From: Nitrospirota bacterium
Lineage (GTDB): Bacteria; Nitrospirota; Nitrospiria; Nitrospirales; Nitrospiraceae
Assembly (NCBI GenBank): GCA_016219645.1
Contig: JACRLR010000016.1
Location: 310,001 to 374,000, forward strand
Direction of reading: 5' to 3'
Length of the DNA stretch: 64,000 bases
The position numbers and the translations under genes were made by a program. The notes under the pieces are model-generated. The model did no database searches. It was not told the DNA's origin and saw only the letters and a list, made by a program, of their open reading frames with translations. Of the stretch, positions 15,582 through 24,402 are shown piece by piece; the stretch's first letter is position 1, and every line of letters starts with the position of its first letter.

Positions 15582-16313
15582 ATGTCCAAGACGCCACGTC
15601 GACCGAAGTCCGTCCTGATTCCCGGCTGCCTTGTCATGGTCTGCCTTGCCATGACTGCCTGCACAGGGGGGACCAACACATCGAAGGTCTACAGGGCCGA
15701 CGGGCAGGGCAGCAAGGCTGTCGCGAACGAGACAGACTATGATGGGCAGACGTCGACTCAATATACACAAGACTCGAAGGCGAAACGCCAGGTACCGGCT
15801 CAGCAGATGACAGAGCAGCGAAGAACCAGAAAAGTGGAGCAAATCGAAGGCCTCAGCATTGCTCCAAAACGGCGACCGAACGACCCGATCTACGTGAGCC
15901 TCGTCCCGCCGGTTCTCGACAGCAAGATGCAGGAAGCGGAGAAATCAAAGGGTTCGGTTGAGCGACAAATTCGGAGCGAATTCACTTCCGATCCTATCAT
16001 CAAACTCGTCGAGGGAGACCGTAGTTCCTCCGACAAAGGGAAAGTTCGTTCTGTACCATCTATTGCGGATGTTGAAGTCGCTCCCAAGGTTTCGATCAAG
16101 GACGTCTACGTCCTGCAGCCCAAAACCGGCAAGCCTGGCAAGATGACTGCCGTCATATTCGAAGCAACGATCACTTCCCAAGAACCGCCTATCACCTCTA
16201 CCGTGTCAGAAACCGGGCATTACTTGCAAAACGTGGAAGTCTCCAAGCGGTTTGCCTCGCAGATTAAACAGATCATCCTAGAGAGGATCGGGCCTGGTAT
16301 CCCTGCTCATTGA
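15582..16313 (+). CDS. putative lipoprotein
   Basis: The protein has 243 residues from the ATG at 15582, behind AGGAGG. The signal sequence ends in a lipobox (AMTAC followed by TGG). The mature N-terminal third is low-complexity, with many Lys, Gln, Ser and Thr; the C-terminal half (KVSIKDVYVLQPKTGKPGKM and on) looks folded. It stands alone between a 260-base gap and the terminal-inverted-repeat element. The function is unknown; the lipobox predicts membrane anchoring on the periplasmic side. Confidence 0.65.
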   Translation: MSKTPRRPKSVLIPGCLVMVCLAMTACTGGTNTSKVYRADGQGSKAVANETDYDGQTSTQYTQDSKAKRQVPAQQMTEQRRTRKVEQIEGLSIAPKRRPNDPIYVSLVPPVLDSKMQEAEKSKGSVERQIRSEFTSDPIIKLVEGDRSSSDKGKVRSVPSIADVEVAPKVSIKDVYVLQPKTGKPGKMTAVIFEATITSQEPPITSTVSETGHYLQNVEVSKRFASQIKQIILERIGPGIPAH

Positions 16314-16371
16314 CGCGGTGAATTCTGTTCTCTGAACATCATTCCTGCCGATCAGGAGAACACGAGTTAGC

Positions 16372-16567
16372 TAGCCCGCATTATTCACGAAGACTTCTAC
16401 TGCAACCGCCGATACGCCGCTGTGACAAGCCTGACGGCGGGCGGGCTCGCCGCTCAGTCGGTCGACATACTGTTTCAAGTATGCCTCCCTCCCTCGCGGC
16501 TCCGCGCACCCGTCTCGCGTGGCGTCTCGGTGGTTTCGTCACGAACTCTCGTGAATAATGCGGGCTA
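16372..16567. mobile_element. MITE-like element with 19-bp perfect terminal inverted repeats
   Basis: Both ends carry TAGCCCGCATTATTCACGA in opposite orientation (16372-16390 and 16549-16567). The 196-bp interior has no gene. Length, perfect ends and lack of coding capacity fit a non-autonomous transposable element. No clear target-site duplication is seen. Confidence 0.75.
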
Positions 16568-16743
16568 GGTAGCGTAAACAAAATCCGCACGATAAGCTGA
16601 TCCTGCCCCCAGTCCCACGTTTAGCTATACCCTAGACTCCATCCCTTCCGTTGCTATCCTAGTTGGAGAAGAAAGCCTTGCTGTTTGAACAAAGCGGCTA
16701 TTTGCGAAAGGGTTGAAACGGTTTGTGAACATGCGGCGCACCA

Positions 16744-16765
16744 GGGCCTCCATTGCAGGAGGCCC
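16744..16765. terminator. GC-rich hairpin in a convergent gap
   Basis: GGGCCTCC and GGAGGCCC form a perfect 8-bp stem with the loop ATTGCA, 30 bases after the stop of the minus-strand gene at 16795. No clear T-tract follows on either strand, so a terminator role is uncertain. Confidence 0.4.
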
Positions 16766-16794
16766 CAGTGCCTTGATGATAGCCGGTTGCAGCG

Positions 16795-17148
16795 CTACTG
16801 CACGTCGACGGTGATGGTCTGAGAGGCCGCGACGAGTGCATGGTCCTTCGTGGCGCCAGTCACAGTGATCTGGTGCATCCCCTTGGCCAGGCCCTTAAAC
16901 GATCCGGTAAACCCCTTCTGATACTCATTGTCCACGAACACGTGGGCATGGGCCGCTTGGGAGCCTTTGGTCAACTCGTACTTCAATTCAAAACTGTCGC
17001 CGACTTTGTCCCCATTCTTGGGAGATGTGATCATAATCTTCGACCCGTCCTCCATCGGTTTGTCCGCAGCGAAGACCGGTGCTCCGCTGAGCCCACCCAC
17101 CAACGCAATGCCTAGCCCTATGATTCCGATACGTCGCATCGTCTGCAT
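16795..17148 (-). CDS. small periplasmic protein
   Basis: The protein has 117 residues from the ATG at 17148, behind AAGGAGG. It has a signal peptide (MQTMRRIGIIGLGIALVGG, cleavage after VFAA). The mature beta-rich part (IMITSPKNGDKVGDSFELKY, then HAHVFVDNEYQKGF and ASQTITVDVQ) resembles small immunoglobulin-like or DUF4399/DUF6130-type periplasmic domains. The conserved HAHVFVD could bind metal. It is divergent from nothing and lies in its own unit downstream of the PKD protein gene. The role is unknown. Confidence 0.65.
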   Translation of the reverse strand: MQTMRRIGIIGLGIALVGGLSGAPVFAADKPMEDGSKIMITSPKNGDKVGDSFELKYELTKGSQAAHAHVFVDNEYQKGFTGSFKGLAKGMHQITVTGATKDHALVAASQTITVDVQ

Positions 17149-17309
17149 AACGACCTCCTTGCGGTTTGACCCGGTTAAAGGAACAGCGCACCTCAGCACA
17201 CACTACGGGAAATCTTCTTATTTGGATTCACGTTCATTTCCAGGCCCGATCGAAGAGGCTCTGATCGGAGAGCCTCCTCGATCGCATTCGTGGATGGTGG
17301 GAAGATGGT

Positions 17310-19385
17310 CTACCTATCCTGCCTGTTCTGCTTCAGCAGCGACTTGCCGTCGCGCGCGTGGTTTTCCTTGGAGCCTGATTTGCGTTTGTCCTCTTTCTCG
17401 TCATCTTCGTCATCGTTTCGAGGAGGCTTGACATTGCCGCATGAGGCAGGGGCGCCGGCCATCGGAGTTCGCACGCTCGTCAACCCGTTGGCTTTGGCGA
17501 CAAGAGCACAGGGTGCAACCTGGACAGTCACATAGAGTCTAAACCGGCCATGGCGCCCAGTTTCGCCAGTCGCAATTAGCGTGCCTGTATCGGCATCGAG
17601 AATCTCGACGGTGGTTCCATTGGGCGCCCGGCCTGCCACCTTGAGTTTCCCTGTCTCAGTATTCCATCTGGCTCTGCTGATATAGATCCCGCGTGCCGGT
17701 GGCATAACCTGTGTTTTGATCATGACCGTCGCGGGGGGACTGTCGACCTTCCCGTCATTGACGATCAGTTGTGCCACGTATTCTCCACCCGTATCCACGA
17801 GGAAGGATGCTCTGGCCGCTGTAGGATCGGACAACAGCGTGCTGCTTCCGGTCGGTTTACTCGTCAACGCCCATTTCCAGATCAAAGGATTCCCATCGGC
17901 ATCGCGCGAGGCTGTACCGTCCAGGACGACGGTGGTCCCGATTGCGACGGTCTGATCCGTTCCGGCATTTGCCACCGGCGCAGTATTGCCGGCTCCAGCC
18001 GTGATGATCACGGTATCTGGTGCGCTATTCACCGTGCCATCGTTGACGATCAGTTGACCGATATATTGGCCTGCCACATCGGCCGTAAACCTGGGCATCG
18101 CTGTGCCGGGATTCGCCAGAGTCGCCGCACTACCGGCTGGTTTGGATGTCAACGCCCATTGATAGGTCAGGGCGTTCCGATCCGCATCGGTCGAAGCGTT
18201 ACCGTCCAGGATTACTGACGCATTCACGGCCACGGTTTGATCCGGTCCTGCATTGGCGACCGGCGCGGTGTTACCTGTCGCTACAGTAATAGTGATGGTA
18301 TCCGGTGTGCTGTTCATCGTCCCATCGTTGACGATGAGTTGGGCCACGTATGGGCCCGCCTTGTCGGCCACAAAGGATGGACCGACGGCTGTGGGATTCG
18401 ACAGGGTTGCCGTGCTGCCTGGTGGCACCGAGGCGAATGACCAGTCGTAGGTCAAGGGATTCCGATCCGCGTCGTTCGAACCACTGCCGCTTAGCGTGAC
18501 CGTCGCGCTCACCTGCACTGATTGATCCGGTCCTGCATTGGCGACCGGCGCCGTGTTCCCACCAGTCGTCGTAATGGTCACGGTGTCCTGGAGGCTCGTC
18601 ACCGTCCCATCGTTGACGAGCAGTTTGATCACATATTGGCCTGCGATGCTGGCCACAAAGGTCGGCATGGCGGTGGTCGGGTTCCGCAGCTGGGCGGTGC
18701 TGCCAGGCGGCACAGACAGGAACATCCACTGGTAGGTCAGGGGATTGCCGTCCACATCGCTGGAACCGCTGCCGTTCAATGTGACCAACGCACCCACTTG
18801 CACCGTCTGGTCGGGTCCGGCATTTGCCACGGGCGCGGTATTGCCTGGCGTGGTTGTTATCGTCACCCTGGCAGGTGTGCTGCTCACCACTCCGTCGTTG
18901 ACGATCAGTTGAACGATATACTGGCCGGTCCTGTCCGCGAGAAATGTCGGCCTCACTGTGGTGGGACCGGTCAAGGTCGCGCCGCTGCCGGCTGGAAGAG
19001 ACACGAATGACCAGAGGTAGGTCAAGGGATTGCCATCCGCATCGCTGGAGCCACTGCCGTTGAGAGTGACGGTCGTTGCGGTCGTCACGCTCTGGTTCGG
19101 CCCGGCATTCGAGATAGGAGCGACATTGCTCACCGGGCAGATAGCCGTCAGGTTGTTGCCATTGAAGAACTGGCCGTTCTGGTTGAGATCCGATGTGGAA
19201 GGATTGTTCGAGGTGTGGCAGAGCGCGCAACTATTATCAGCAAAGGGGGTTGTCCCGTTAAAGGCCTGGCAGGCCTGGTCGGTCTGTCTGCCAAAACTGG
19301 ATAGGGCGTGACTCGACTCAACCGATGTTGCCAATGACAGTCCCACTGCCAGCAAAAACCACAAGGCTTTCTTAGTACTGTTCAT
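17310..19385 (-). CDS. secreted protein with five PKD/Ig-like repeats and one heme-c motif
   Basis: The protein has 691 residues from the ATG at 19385, with a signal peptide ending near ESSHALSS. Near residue 54 there is a CxxCH heme-c motif (CALCH). Five repeats of about 91 residues follow, each starting with a variant of VANAGPDQTV and containing GNPLTYxW and GQYxxxLIVNDG. This is the PKD/Big-type extracellular fold. A short C-terminal domain (about residues 590-690) ends in a Lys/Glu/Asp-rich tail. It is probably a surface or periplasmic protein with a small cytochrome-like head. The repeat identity also creates long false open frames on the other strand. Confidence 0.85.
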   Translation of the reverse strand: MNSTKKALWFLLAVGLSLATSVESSHALSSFGRQTDQACQAFNGTTPFADNSCALCHTSNNPSTSDLNQNGQFFNGNNLTAICPVSNVAPISNAGPNQSVTTATTVTLNGSGSSDADGNPLTYLWSFVSLPAGSGATLTGPTTVRPTFLADRTGQYIVQLIVNDGVVSSTPARVTITTTPGNTAPVANAGPDQTVQVGALVTLNGSGSSDVDGNPLTYQWMFLSVPPGSTAQLRNPTTAMPTFVASIAGQYVIKLLVNDGTVTSLQDTVTITTTGGNTAPVANAGPDQSVQVSATVTLSGSGSNDADRNPLTYDWSFASVPPGSTATLSNPTAVGPSFVADKAGPYVAQLIVNDGTMNSTPDTITITVATGNTAPVANAGPDQTVAVNASVILDGNASTDADRNALTYQWALTSKPAGSAATLANPGTAMPRFTADVAGQYIGQLIVNDGTVNSAPDTVIITAGAGNTAPVANAGTDQTVAIGTTVVLDGTASRDADGNPLIWKWALTSKPTGSSTLLSDPTAARASFLVDTGGEYVAQLIVNDGKVDSPPATVMIKTQVMPPARGIYISRARWNTETGKLKVAGRAPNGTTVEILDADTGTLIATGETGRHGRFRLYVTVQVAPCALVAKANGLTSVRTPMAGAPASCGNVKPPRNDDEDDEKEDKRKSGSKENHARDGKSLLKQNRQDR

Positions 19386-19639
19386 GGTTCTCTCCTTGGT
19401 GTAACTAGAGTTTCTTCCATCGGTAGTTCTCAGGCCTCGTGGCAGTGATGCGCATCTCACGCACATGCGAGTACGTGTGCTGTGTAATTACCGAGACGAG
19501 TTGAGTGCAGCCGACAGGTGAGGAGCCGTGAGCAAGCGGAGTGCCAGTTGGATTTTGTCTATGTTTTCAAAAGAAAGACCGAAGAGTTCTTATGTGCGAG
19601 GCCTGACAGAGTGTAAATATCGTCGGAAGGCTCCTACGG

Positions 19640-20041
19640 AGGTAGAACCCTACAGTGTGGAAGACGAGTCCTCATCGCGCGAACTGCGCCGTCTCCTTCT
19701 CATCCCATCTGAGGGCAAAGGCATCAGATTCGACCGACTTGATACGTCTATTGTTCTTATACGGTTTACTCGACCCACCTTCAAGCGGGCTTGAGCTCTA
19801 CCGACTCAGACCGACGGATTTGGTTATCACAGACATTGTCATGCCCGAGCGCAATGGCTTGGACATACTCCTGGAACTGACATGTGAATTCCTCGATGCC
19901 AAAGTGATCTCGATCTCAGGCGCACGAGGTGGAAAAAACGACTTGGATATCGCGAAACTCGTCGTGGCACGGTGGATCTTCCAGGAGCCCTTTTGCATGC
20001 CGCAGTTGCTGGATGCTGGACGATACGAAGCGGAGTATTAG
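19640..20041 (+). pseudogene. decayed response-regulator receiver domain
   Basis: The N-terminal receiver motif (VEDESSSRELRRLLL) is in one frame, and the rest (GLELYRLRPTDLVITDIVMP, with the phospho-acceptor Asp, then KVISISGARGG) is in another, so at least one frameshift separates them. The end, QEPFCMPQLLDA, has Glu where the conserved Lys of the QKPF motif should be. Taken together, the gene is broken and no longer selected as a phosphorelay protein. No partner kinase or start signal is visible. Confidence 0.75.
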
Positions 20042-20135
20042 CGCCATCTTCCCTGGTTCTGGCCCAGATTCAATAGCCCTCTTCACTTTTCGTTTCTCCT
20101 CAATCTGTGTAAGGTCACGCACATGCCGTCGACAG

Positions 20136-20630
20136 ATGTGCATGCGCTGGAGTATCTGTCTTCTCACAATCCTCCTCGGTGGTTGCCATGGCATGTCTTT
20201 GTTTGAGCAACCAACAGCAGAAGCTCCACCACCCATCATGTCATTGTGGACGCGCTATCAGCAGTGTCTCGTCACCACTGACCCCACGGAGTTGGCCCAA
20301 ATCATCGACCAGTTCGAGCACGTGCTGCTCGCGGGAACTAAACCCCTGTCCTGGATGAAGGTGTTGGGAGACCACGTGCTAAGCCAACCGCTCCGTACGG
20401 TGGTCGATCCCAACGCGCTTGGCGCCGCCTGCACTCTCAGGGCTGCGGCGGTCATGGTCGAGGCCGGGCATCTGACGGAAGCACGGGCGCTATACCAGCG
20501 TGTGCTCGTTCGATATGCCCATCGCGACTGGGCCTACTACGTCGAGCAGGCTCAAGAGGCATTAGCTGGCCTGCAAGATTCTGTTCCTGCCGTCATCGCG
20601 CTCCGGTCTAGTGCTGCTCCGTCTCGCTAG
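20136..20630 (+). CDS. putative lipoprotein
   Basis: The protein has 164 residues from the ATG at 20136 (alternative 20142). The N-terminus MCMRWSICLLTILLGGC is a short lipoprotein signal with lipobox LGGC. The rest is helical with a TPR-like stretch (EARALYQRVLVRYAHRDWAYYVEQAQEALAGL). The ribosome binding site is weak. It may assemble with other envelope proteins, but its role is unknown. The frame is open for a further 200 bases upstream, where it overlaps the decayed regulator and shows no protein character. Confidence 0.55.
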   Translation: MCMRWSICLLTILLGGCHGMSLFEQPTAEAPPPIMSLWTRYQQCLVTTDPTELAQIIDQFEHVLLAGTKPLSWMKVLGDHVLSQPLRTVVDPNALGAACTLRAAAVMVEAGHLTEARALYQRVLVRYAHRDWAYYVEQAQEALAGLQDSVPAVIALRSSAAPSR

Positions 20631-20728
20631 TCGTTACGGCAGTCTTTGCATACATCAACGCGCAGTGCGGTCACGCTGTAAGACTCGACACACCTGCGCG
20701 ACCCATGCGCACGTGTGTGAGGGGACCA

Positions 20729-20884
20729 ATGAAGACGACAATCTACCGGACCATGCAACGCAGCCACCGCGCCGTACAGGAATTCCGTTTCCGTGTCACG
20801 TGCTGGTGGCTCTATCAGCACGTGGAGTTTCTGGAATGGCGGCTGCGGCTGGACGCGCTGAACCTAACCGCGCCATCCGACTAG
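20729..20884 (+). CDS. very small basic aromatic protein
   Basis: This is a 51-residue frame behind GAGGGG at good spacing. The sequence is basic and aromatic (VQEFRFRVTCWWLYQHVEFL) and ends 38 bases before the next small gene. Length and composition allow an amphipathic helix at a membrane, but I recognise nothing. It is a weak but reasonable gene call. Confidence 0.35.
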   Translation: MKTTIYRTMQRSHRAVQEFRFRVTCWWLYQHVEFLEWRLRLDALNLTAPSD

Positions 20885-20922
20885 CCACTAATGGCGGTCA
20901 GAAGACCATGAAGGAGGAGGCC

Positions 20923-21186
20923 ATGCGTTGTCCAACTTGTCATTGGGCCATGGTGAGCACCAGCAGTCAGGTCATTGAGGATGAGAAAGGCACCATGACG
21001 ATTACCCGATGGCGCTGCCGACCCTGCCATGAAACGGCTGAAGAGATCCGGCTGAGCCCCGGCTATCGAGGTTCCGACTCGACGCGGATTCGGTATGCAG
21101 TTGCATCTCGTCCGGCCTCACACGTCACGGTACCAAGACGTGTGGGTGCTAAGAGAGGAACGTGCACCTATGCGGGCGCCATCTGA
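20923..21186 (+). CDS. small zinc-ribbon-like protein
   Basis: The protein has 87 residues from the ATG at 20923, which sits behind AAGGAGGAGG. It contains CPTCH near residue 3 and CRPCHE near residue 37, the two knuckles of a zinc ribbon (heme binding at CxxCH is unlikely without a signal peptide). The tail is Arg/Ser/Thr-rich. Its end overlaps the aquaporin start by 17 bases, so the two are probably co-translated. Confidence 0.5.
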   Translation: MRCPTCHWAMVSTSSQVIEDEKGTMTITRWRCRPCHETAEEIRLSPGYRGSDSTRIRYAVASRPASHVTVPRRVGAKRGTCTYAGAI

Positions 21187-21961
21187 AGTGGTGCGAGAAC
21201 ATTGGCCTGAGTATCTGATGGAGGCGGCTGGCCTCGGCATCTTTATGATCTCCGCGGCCGTCGTGACCTCGCTGCTCGAATATCCCTATTCGCCGCTCCA
21301 TCAACTGCTGCCCGATCCGGTCATTCGACGAGTGTTAATCGGAACTGCCATGGGGCTCACGGCAATCGGGATTATCTATTCTCCATGGGGAAAACGATCC
21401 GGGGCGCATCTCAATCCTGCCGTTACAGTGACTTTCTTCCGGCTTGGAAAGATTCACGGTCTGGATGCGCTCTTCTACGTGCTCGCGCAATTCGTCGGCG
21501 GGTTGATCGGGCTGCTCGTAGCGGCAATGGCTATTGGGATGGTGATTGAACATCCGACCGTCAATTACGTCGTGACAGTACCGGGGCTCGGCGGAGCCGG
21601 CATGGCTTTCGCTGCAGAAGCGAGTATCTCATTTTGGCTCATGCTCGTCGTGCTGATCGCATCGAACCAAACAAAGCTGAACGCCTGGACCGGTGTCTTT
21701 GCGGGAGTGCTCGTCGCGGTGTACATCACGGTTGAAGCTCCGCTCTCCGGCATGAGCATGAATCCGGCGCGCAGCTTTGCCTCCGCGATACCCGCACATC
21801 TCTGGACCGACTTCTGGGTGTACCTCACCGCCCCGCTATTCGGCATGCTGCTCGCAGCTGAATGCTACGTGCGGATCTGCGGCGCCCATCGCGTCCTCTG
21901 TGCGAAGCTCTATCACCACAACATCACACGCTGTATCTTCTGTTGTAACTACATGCATTGA
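21170..21961 (+). CDS. aquaporin/glycerol facilitator family channel
   Basis: The protein has 263 residues from the ATG at 21170. It has six predicted membrane segments and both half-helix motifs, HLNPAVTV near residue 80 and SMNPARSF near residue 195. The channel conducts water or small neutral solutes. The C-terminus is Cys- and His-rich (CAKLYHHNITRCIFCCNYMH), which is unusual and may be cytoplasmic. A longer frame from 21095 overlaps the small ribbon gene. Confidence 0.88.
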   Translation: MRAPSEVVREHWPEYLMEAAGLGIFMISAAVVTSLLEYPYSPLHQLLPDPVIRRVLIGTAMGLTAIGIIYSPWGKRSGAHLNPAVTVTFFRLGKIHGLDALFYVLAQFVGGLIGLLVAAMAIGMVIEHPTVNYVVTVPGLGGAGMAFAAEASISFWLMLVVLIASNQTKLNAWTGVFAGVLVAVYITVEAPLSGMSMNPARSFASAIPAHLWTDFWVYLTAPLFGMLLAAECYVRICGAHRVLCAKLYHHNITRCIFCCNYMH

Positions 21962-22162
21962 TTCCTTCGTTCTTCCGCGCCACCAGCTCCATGTCCCGTT
22001 GACGGCCTACTCTCTCCATCCCAGCAGCTCTGCCACACTTCATGTCATTCAAGGATTGTTTGTAAGCAATGGCGCATGTACACGACCAACGGGCAGAGCG
22101 GATATCCCGCGACGCTGAGTGCAATCAGCACTGTGCGATAACCACACAATAGGAGGGTTGTC

Positions 22163-22612
22163 ATGAGCGTGAAAGGTTCTCTCAAGCTCGGATTGTTATC
22201 AATGGTCGCTGCAGCAGGATTATTCACTGCCGCGAATGGGTTTGCGGCTGATGCCCACACTACGACGAAGTTCGAGGGGGTGAAGGCAAACACGGGCACG
22301 GCATCCCATTCTCGTCAAGGAAACACGGACATCTTGACAGTGTCGGACGATTACAAGATTCCGGATACTCCTGCACCACATTGGCAGGTGGTGGACTCCA
22401 AAGGGAACGTCTATCTCCTGAATCAGCAGAAGATTAAAGATGGCAAAACGAATCGTAAGATCGCACTGCCGTCATATATCCACGATGTCGCCAAGGTTCA
22501 GACATGGTGCTCGTTCGCCGAAGCGTTGTTGGGTGAGGCCTCGTTTCCGACCCCGATCGTTACGGCGTCTGGAGAGCGCACGCAATCAGACAGCATGGCG
22601 ATGAGCCGGTAA
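22163..22612 (+). CDS. exported protein with DM13-like domain
   Basis: The 149-residue protein has a signal peptide (KGSLKLGLLSMVAAAGLF, cut after GFAA) and starts at an ATG behind AGGAGG. The mature part has SDDYKIPDTPAPHWQVVDSK and then VQTWCSFAEALLGEASF, which resembles the DM13 domain with its conserved Cys. DM13 proteins are proposed to take part in electron transfer. This assignment rests on pattern only. It heads a set of secreted genes. Confidence 0.65.
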   Translation: MSVKGSLKLGLLSMVAAAGLFTAANGFAADAHTTTKFEGVKANTGTASHSRQGNTDILTVSDDYKIPDTPAPHWQVVDSKGNVYLLNQQKIKDGKTNRKIALPSYIHDVAKVQTWCSFAEALLGEASFPTPIVTASGERTQSDSMAMSR

Positions 22613-22628
22613 ATGGAGCCTTTTGGTT

Positions 22629-22665
22629 GGGACGGGGGAGGTGTGTCACACATCTCCCCCGTCCC
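22629..22665. terminator. strong 17-bp hairpin between exported-protein genes
   Basis: GGGACGGGGGAGGTGTG pairs with CACATCTCCCCCGTCCC (one G-T pair) around the triloop TCA. There is no T-tract. Between two same-strand genes it could attenuate read-through or protect an upstream mRNA end. Confidence 0.55.
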
Positions 22666-22704
22666 TCCGAGCCGTTGATCCACCGACAAGAAGGAGACGG
22701 AGTG

Positions 22705-23190
22705 ATGGCGACGAACCTCACCGTAAGTCTGACGATGGGCATGGTCTTGCTCGCTACGACGGTCCAGGCTCAGTTGATTGAGAAAACGGCTCTCACGTTG
22801 GAGGGGGCCAAGAAAGTCGCTGCTGTGGCTGAAGCCAAGGCGAAGGCTGAAGGCGTACGAGTGGTCATTGCAGTGGTCGACGAGGGCGGATCGCTGTTGC
22901 TCCTGGAGCGACTAGACGATACGCAAGTCGCCAGCGTGAATGTCGGTATCGACAAAGCAAGAACAGCGGCAATCTATCGCCGGCCCAGCAAAGTCTTCGA
23001 GGATCAAGTGAAGAACGGACGCGTTTCTGCCTTGGCCTTGCATGGAGCAGTAGCTCTGCAGGGTGGCGTGCCTATCATCGTTGATGGAAAAGTGATTGGC
23101 GCCATCGGCGTCAGTGGAGAAACACCGGGGCAGGATGAGGACATCGCGATAGCAGGAGCAGCCGTGGCTGCATCATTCACGAAACCGTAG
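22705..23190 (+). CDS. HbpS/GlcG-family secreted protein
   Basis: The protein has 161 residues from the ATG at 22705 (GTG at 22702 possible), behind AAGGAG. It has a signal peptide (MGMVLLATTVQAQ) and the GlcG/HbpS fold: LTLEGAKKVAAVAEAKAKA, VVIAVVDEGGSLLLLERL, and GGVPIIVDGKVIGAIGVSG. Relatives bind heme or other cofactors and act outside the cytoplasm. It is followed by a second HbpS-type gene fused to a cupin, so these are likely paralogues. Confidence 0.85.
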   Translation: MATNLTVSLTMGMVLLATTVQAQLIEKTALTLEGAKKVAAVAEAKAKAEGVRVVIAVVDEGGSLLLLERLDDTQVASVNVGIDKARTAAIYRRPSKVFEDQVKNGRVSALALHGAVALQGGVPIIVDGKVIGAIGVSGETPGQDEDIAIAGAAVAASFTKP

Positions 23191-23215
23191 CCGACGGCCC
23201 GCAGTAGTAACGTTT

Positions 23216-23287
23216 ATCTGGTTGATCTGGTTTGTTTGGTTTCTCTGGTTTAAGTCAGGGAAACCCAATAAACCAGATGAACGAGAC
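23216..23287. repeat. degenerate pentamer hairpin
   Basis: GTTGATCTGGTTTGTTTGG and following bases pair with AAACCCAATAAACCAGATG and following bases (about 19 of 22 match), with five-base periodicity. It lies 25 bases after the stop of the HbpS-type gene. Confidence 0.6.
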
Positions 23288-23341
23288 ACATCGCATGAAT
23301 TGTTGATCGGAACGACGACAGCTGAAGAAAGGGAGAACAGC

Positions 23342-24256
23342 ATGAAACATATACTCGCGTTTGCAGCAGGAATCACAGTACTGGGAATGGCGGCGCTTCT
23401 ACAAGCTGAATCGGTATCGGATAAGCGTGGCCTTACACTGGAGGGCGCCAAGAAAGTTATTGCAGCGACAGTGGCTGAAGCGAAACGTGTCAACGCGCCT
23501 GGAGGTTCGATTGCCATCGTCGATGACGGCGGGAATTTGCTGGCTGTGGAACGGTTGGATCAGACCTTTGCCGCTAGTGCGAACATTGCCATCGGCAAAG
23601 CGCGCACTTCAGCTCTCTTTAAGAAGCCCACGAAGGTCTTTGAAGATGCGATCAAGGGGGGACGCACCTCGATGGTCACGCTCGGAAGCGATCTTCAGAA
23701 CTTCACGCCATTGCAGGGCGGCATTCCGCTTGAATGGGAGGGCAAGGTCGTGGGGGCGATTGGGGTCAGTGGGGCAGTCAGTGCTCAGCAGGATGAAGAA
23801 CTCGCCATTGTCGGTGCCAAATCTCTCGATAACATGGAGATAGCCGGAATGACCAATGGACATACGCCGCTTTCTGTCACCTACATCGAAAGCGACAAAG
23901 TGTCGGCCTCATTTGCGAAGGGCGCAGTGCTGGTCGGTGAAGATGAAAATATGATGCACGCAGCCAGAAACTATATGGTGCACGCTAGCCATCGGGACAA
24001 GGCGGGCGTCGTTGAAGTCCACGAACTCGATACGGACATTGTTTACGTTCTCAAGGGCTCGGCAGAGCTGATCACCGGCGGTACGCCGGTCGGCTCCAAG
24101 ACCATTGCGCCGCACGAGTTCCGCGCGCCGACGGTTACCGGTGGTGAGGCGAGAAGGCTCGTCCCGGGGGACGTGGTGATTATTCCGAACGGAGTGCCGC
24201 ATTGGTTTAAGGAGGTGGAGGCGCCGTTCGATTATTACGTGGTGAAGGTAAGGTGA
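23342..24256 (+). CDS. HbpS/GlcG domain fused to a cupin domain, secreted
   Basis: The protein has 304 residues from the ATG at 23342, behind AAAGGGAG. The signal peptide ends near LLQAES. Residues about 25-180 form an HbpS/GlcG domain that closely matches the protein encoded just upstream. Residues about 200-304 form a cupin, with HELDTDIVYVLKGSAELI and GDVVIIPNGVPHWF carrying typical His and Glu metal ligands. The fusion suggests a periplasmic enzyme or a small-molecule or heme-binding protein. An extension upstream crosses a pentamer hairpin and is not coding. Confidence 0.85.
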   Translation: MKHILAFAAGITVLGMAALLQAESVSDKRGLTLEGAKKVIAATVAEAKRVNAPGGSIAIVDDGGNLLAVERLDQTFAASANIAIGKARTSALFKKPTKVFEDAIKGGRTSMVTLGSDLQNFTPLQGGIPLEWEGKVVGAIGVSGAVSAQQDEELAIVGAKSLDNMEIAGMTNGHTPLSVTYIESDKVSASFAKGAVLVGEDENMMHAARNYMVHASHRDKAGVVEVHELDTDIVYVLKGSAELITGGTPVGSKTIAPHEFRAPTVTGGEARRLVPGDVVIIPNGVPHWFKEVEAPFDYYVVKVR

Positions 24257-24257
24257 G

Positions 24258-24350
24258 GGCTGGGGAGGGTTGGCCTCCTCGCTCGCAGAGCGCGCACGAT
24301 CAGAATGTGCTCGTTCGATGCGCGCGGTAGAGGCCAATCCCTTCCCAGCC
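24258..24350. repeat. inverted repeat with the shared core, short copy E
   Basis: GGCTGGGGAGGGTTGGCCTC at 24258-24277 is inverted at 24330-24350. Between them lies the shared core (GCGCACGATCAGAATGTGCT). It starts one base after the stop of the cupin fusion. Confidence 0.7.
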
Positions 24351-24402
24351 TTTACAGAATCGAGGGACGGATAATCAAACGGCATGGAGAGGGAGTAGGA
24401 AG

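Noticed and set aside
18271-19230. Long alternative open frames (up to 319 codons) overlapping the PKD-repeat gene on both strands
   Set aside because: They arise because the PKD repeats are themselves similar in sequence. They have no ribosome binding sites and no protein features, and the PKD frame has a signal peptide and clear domains.
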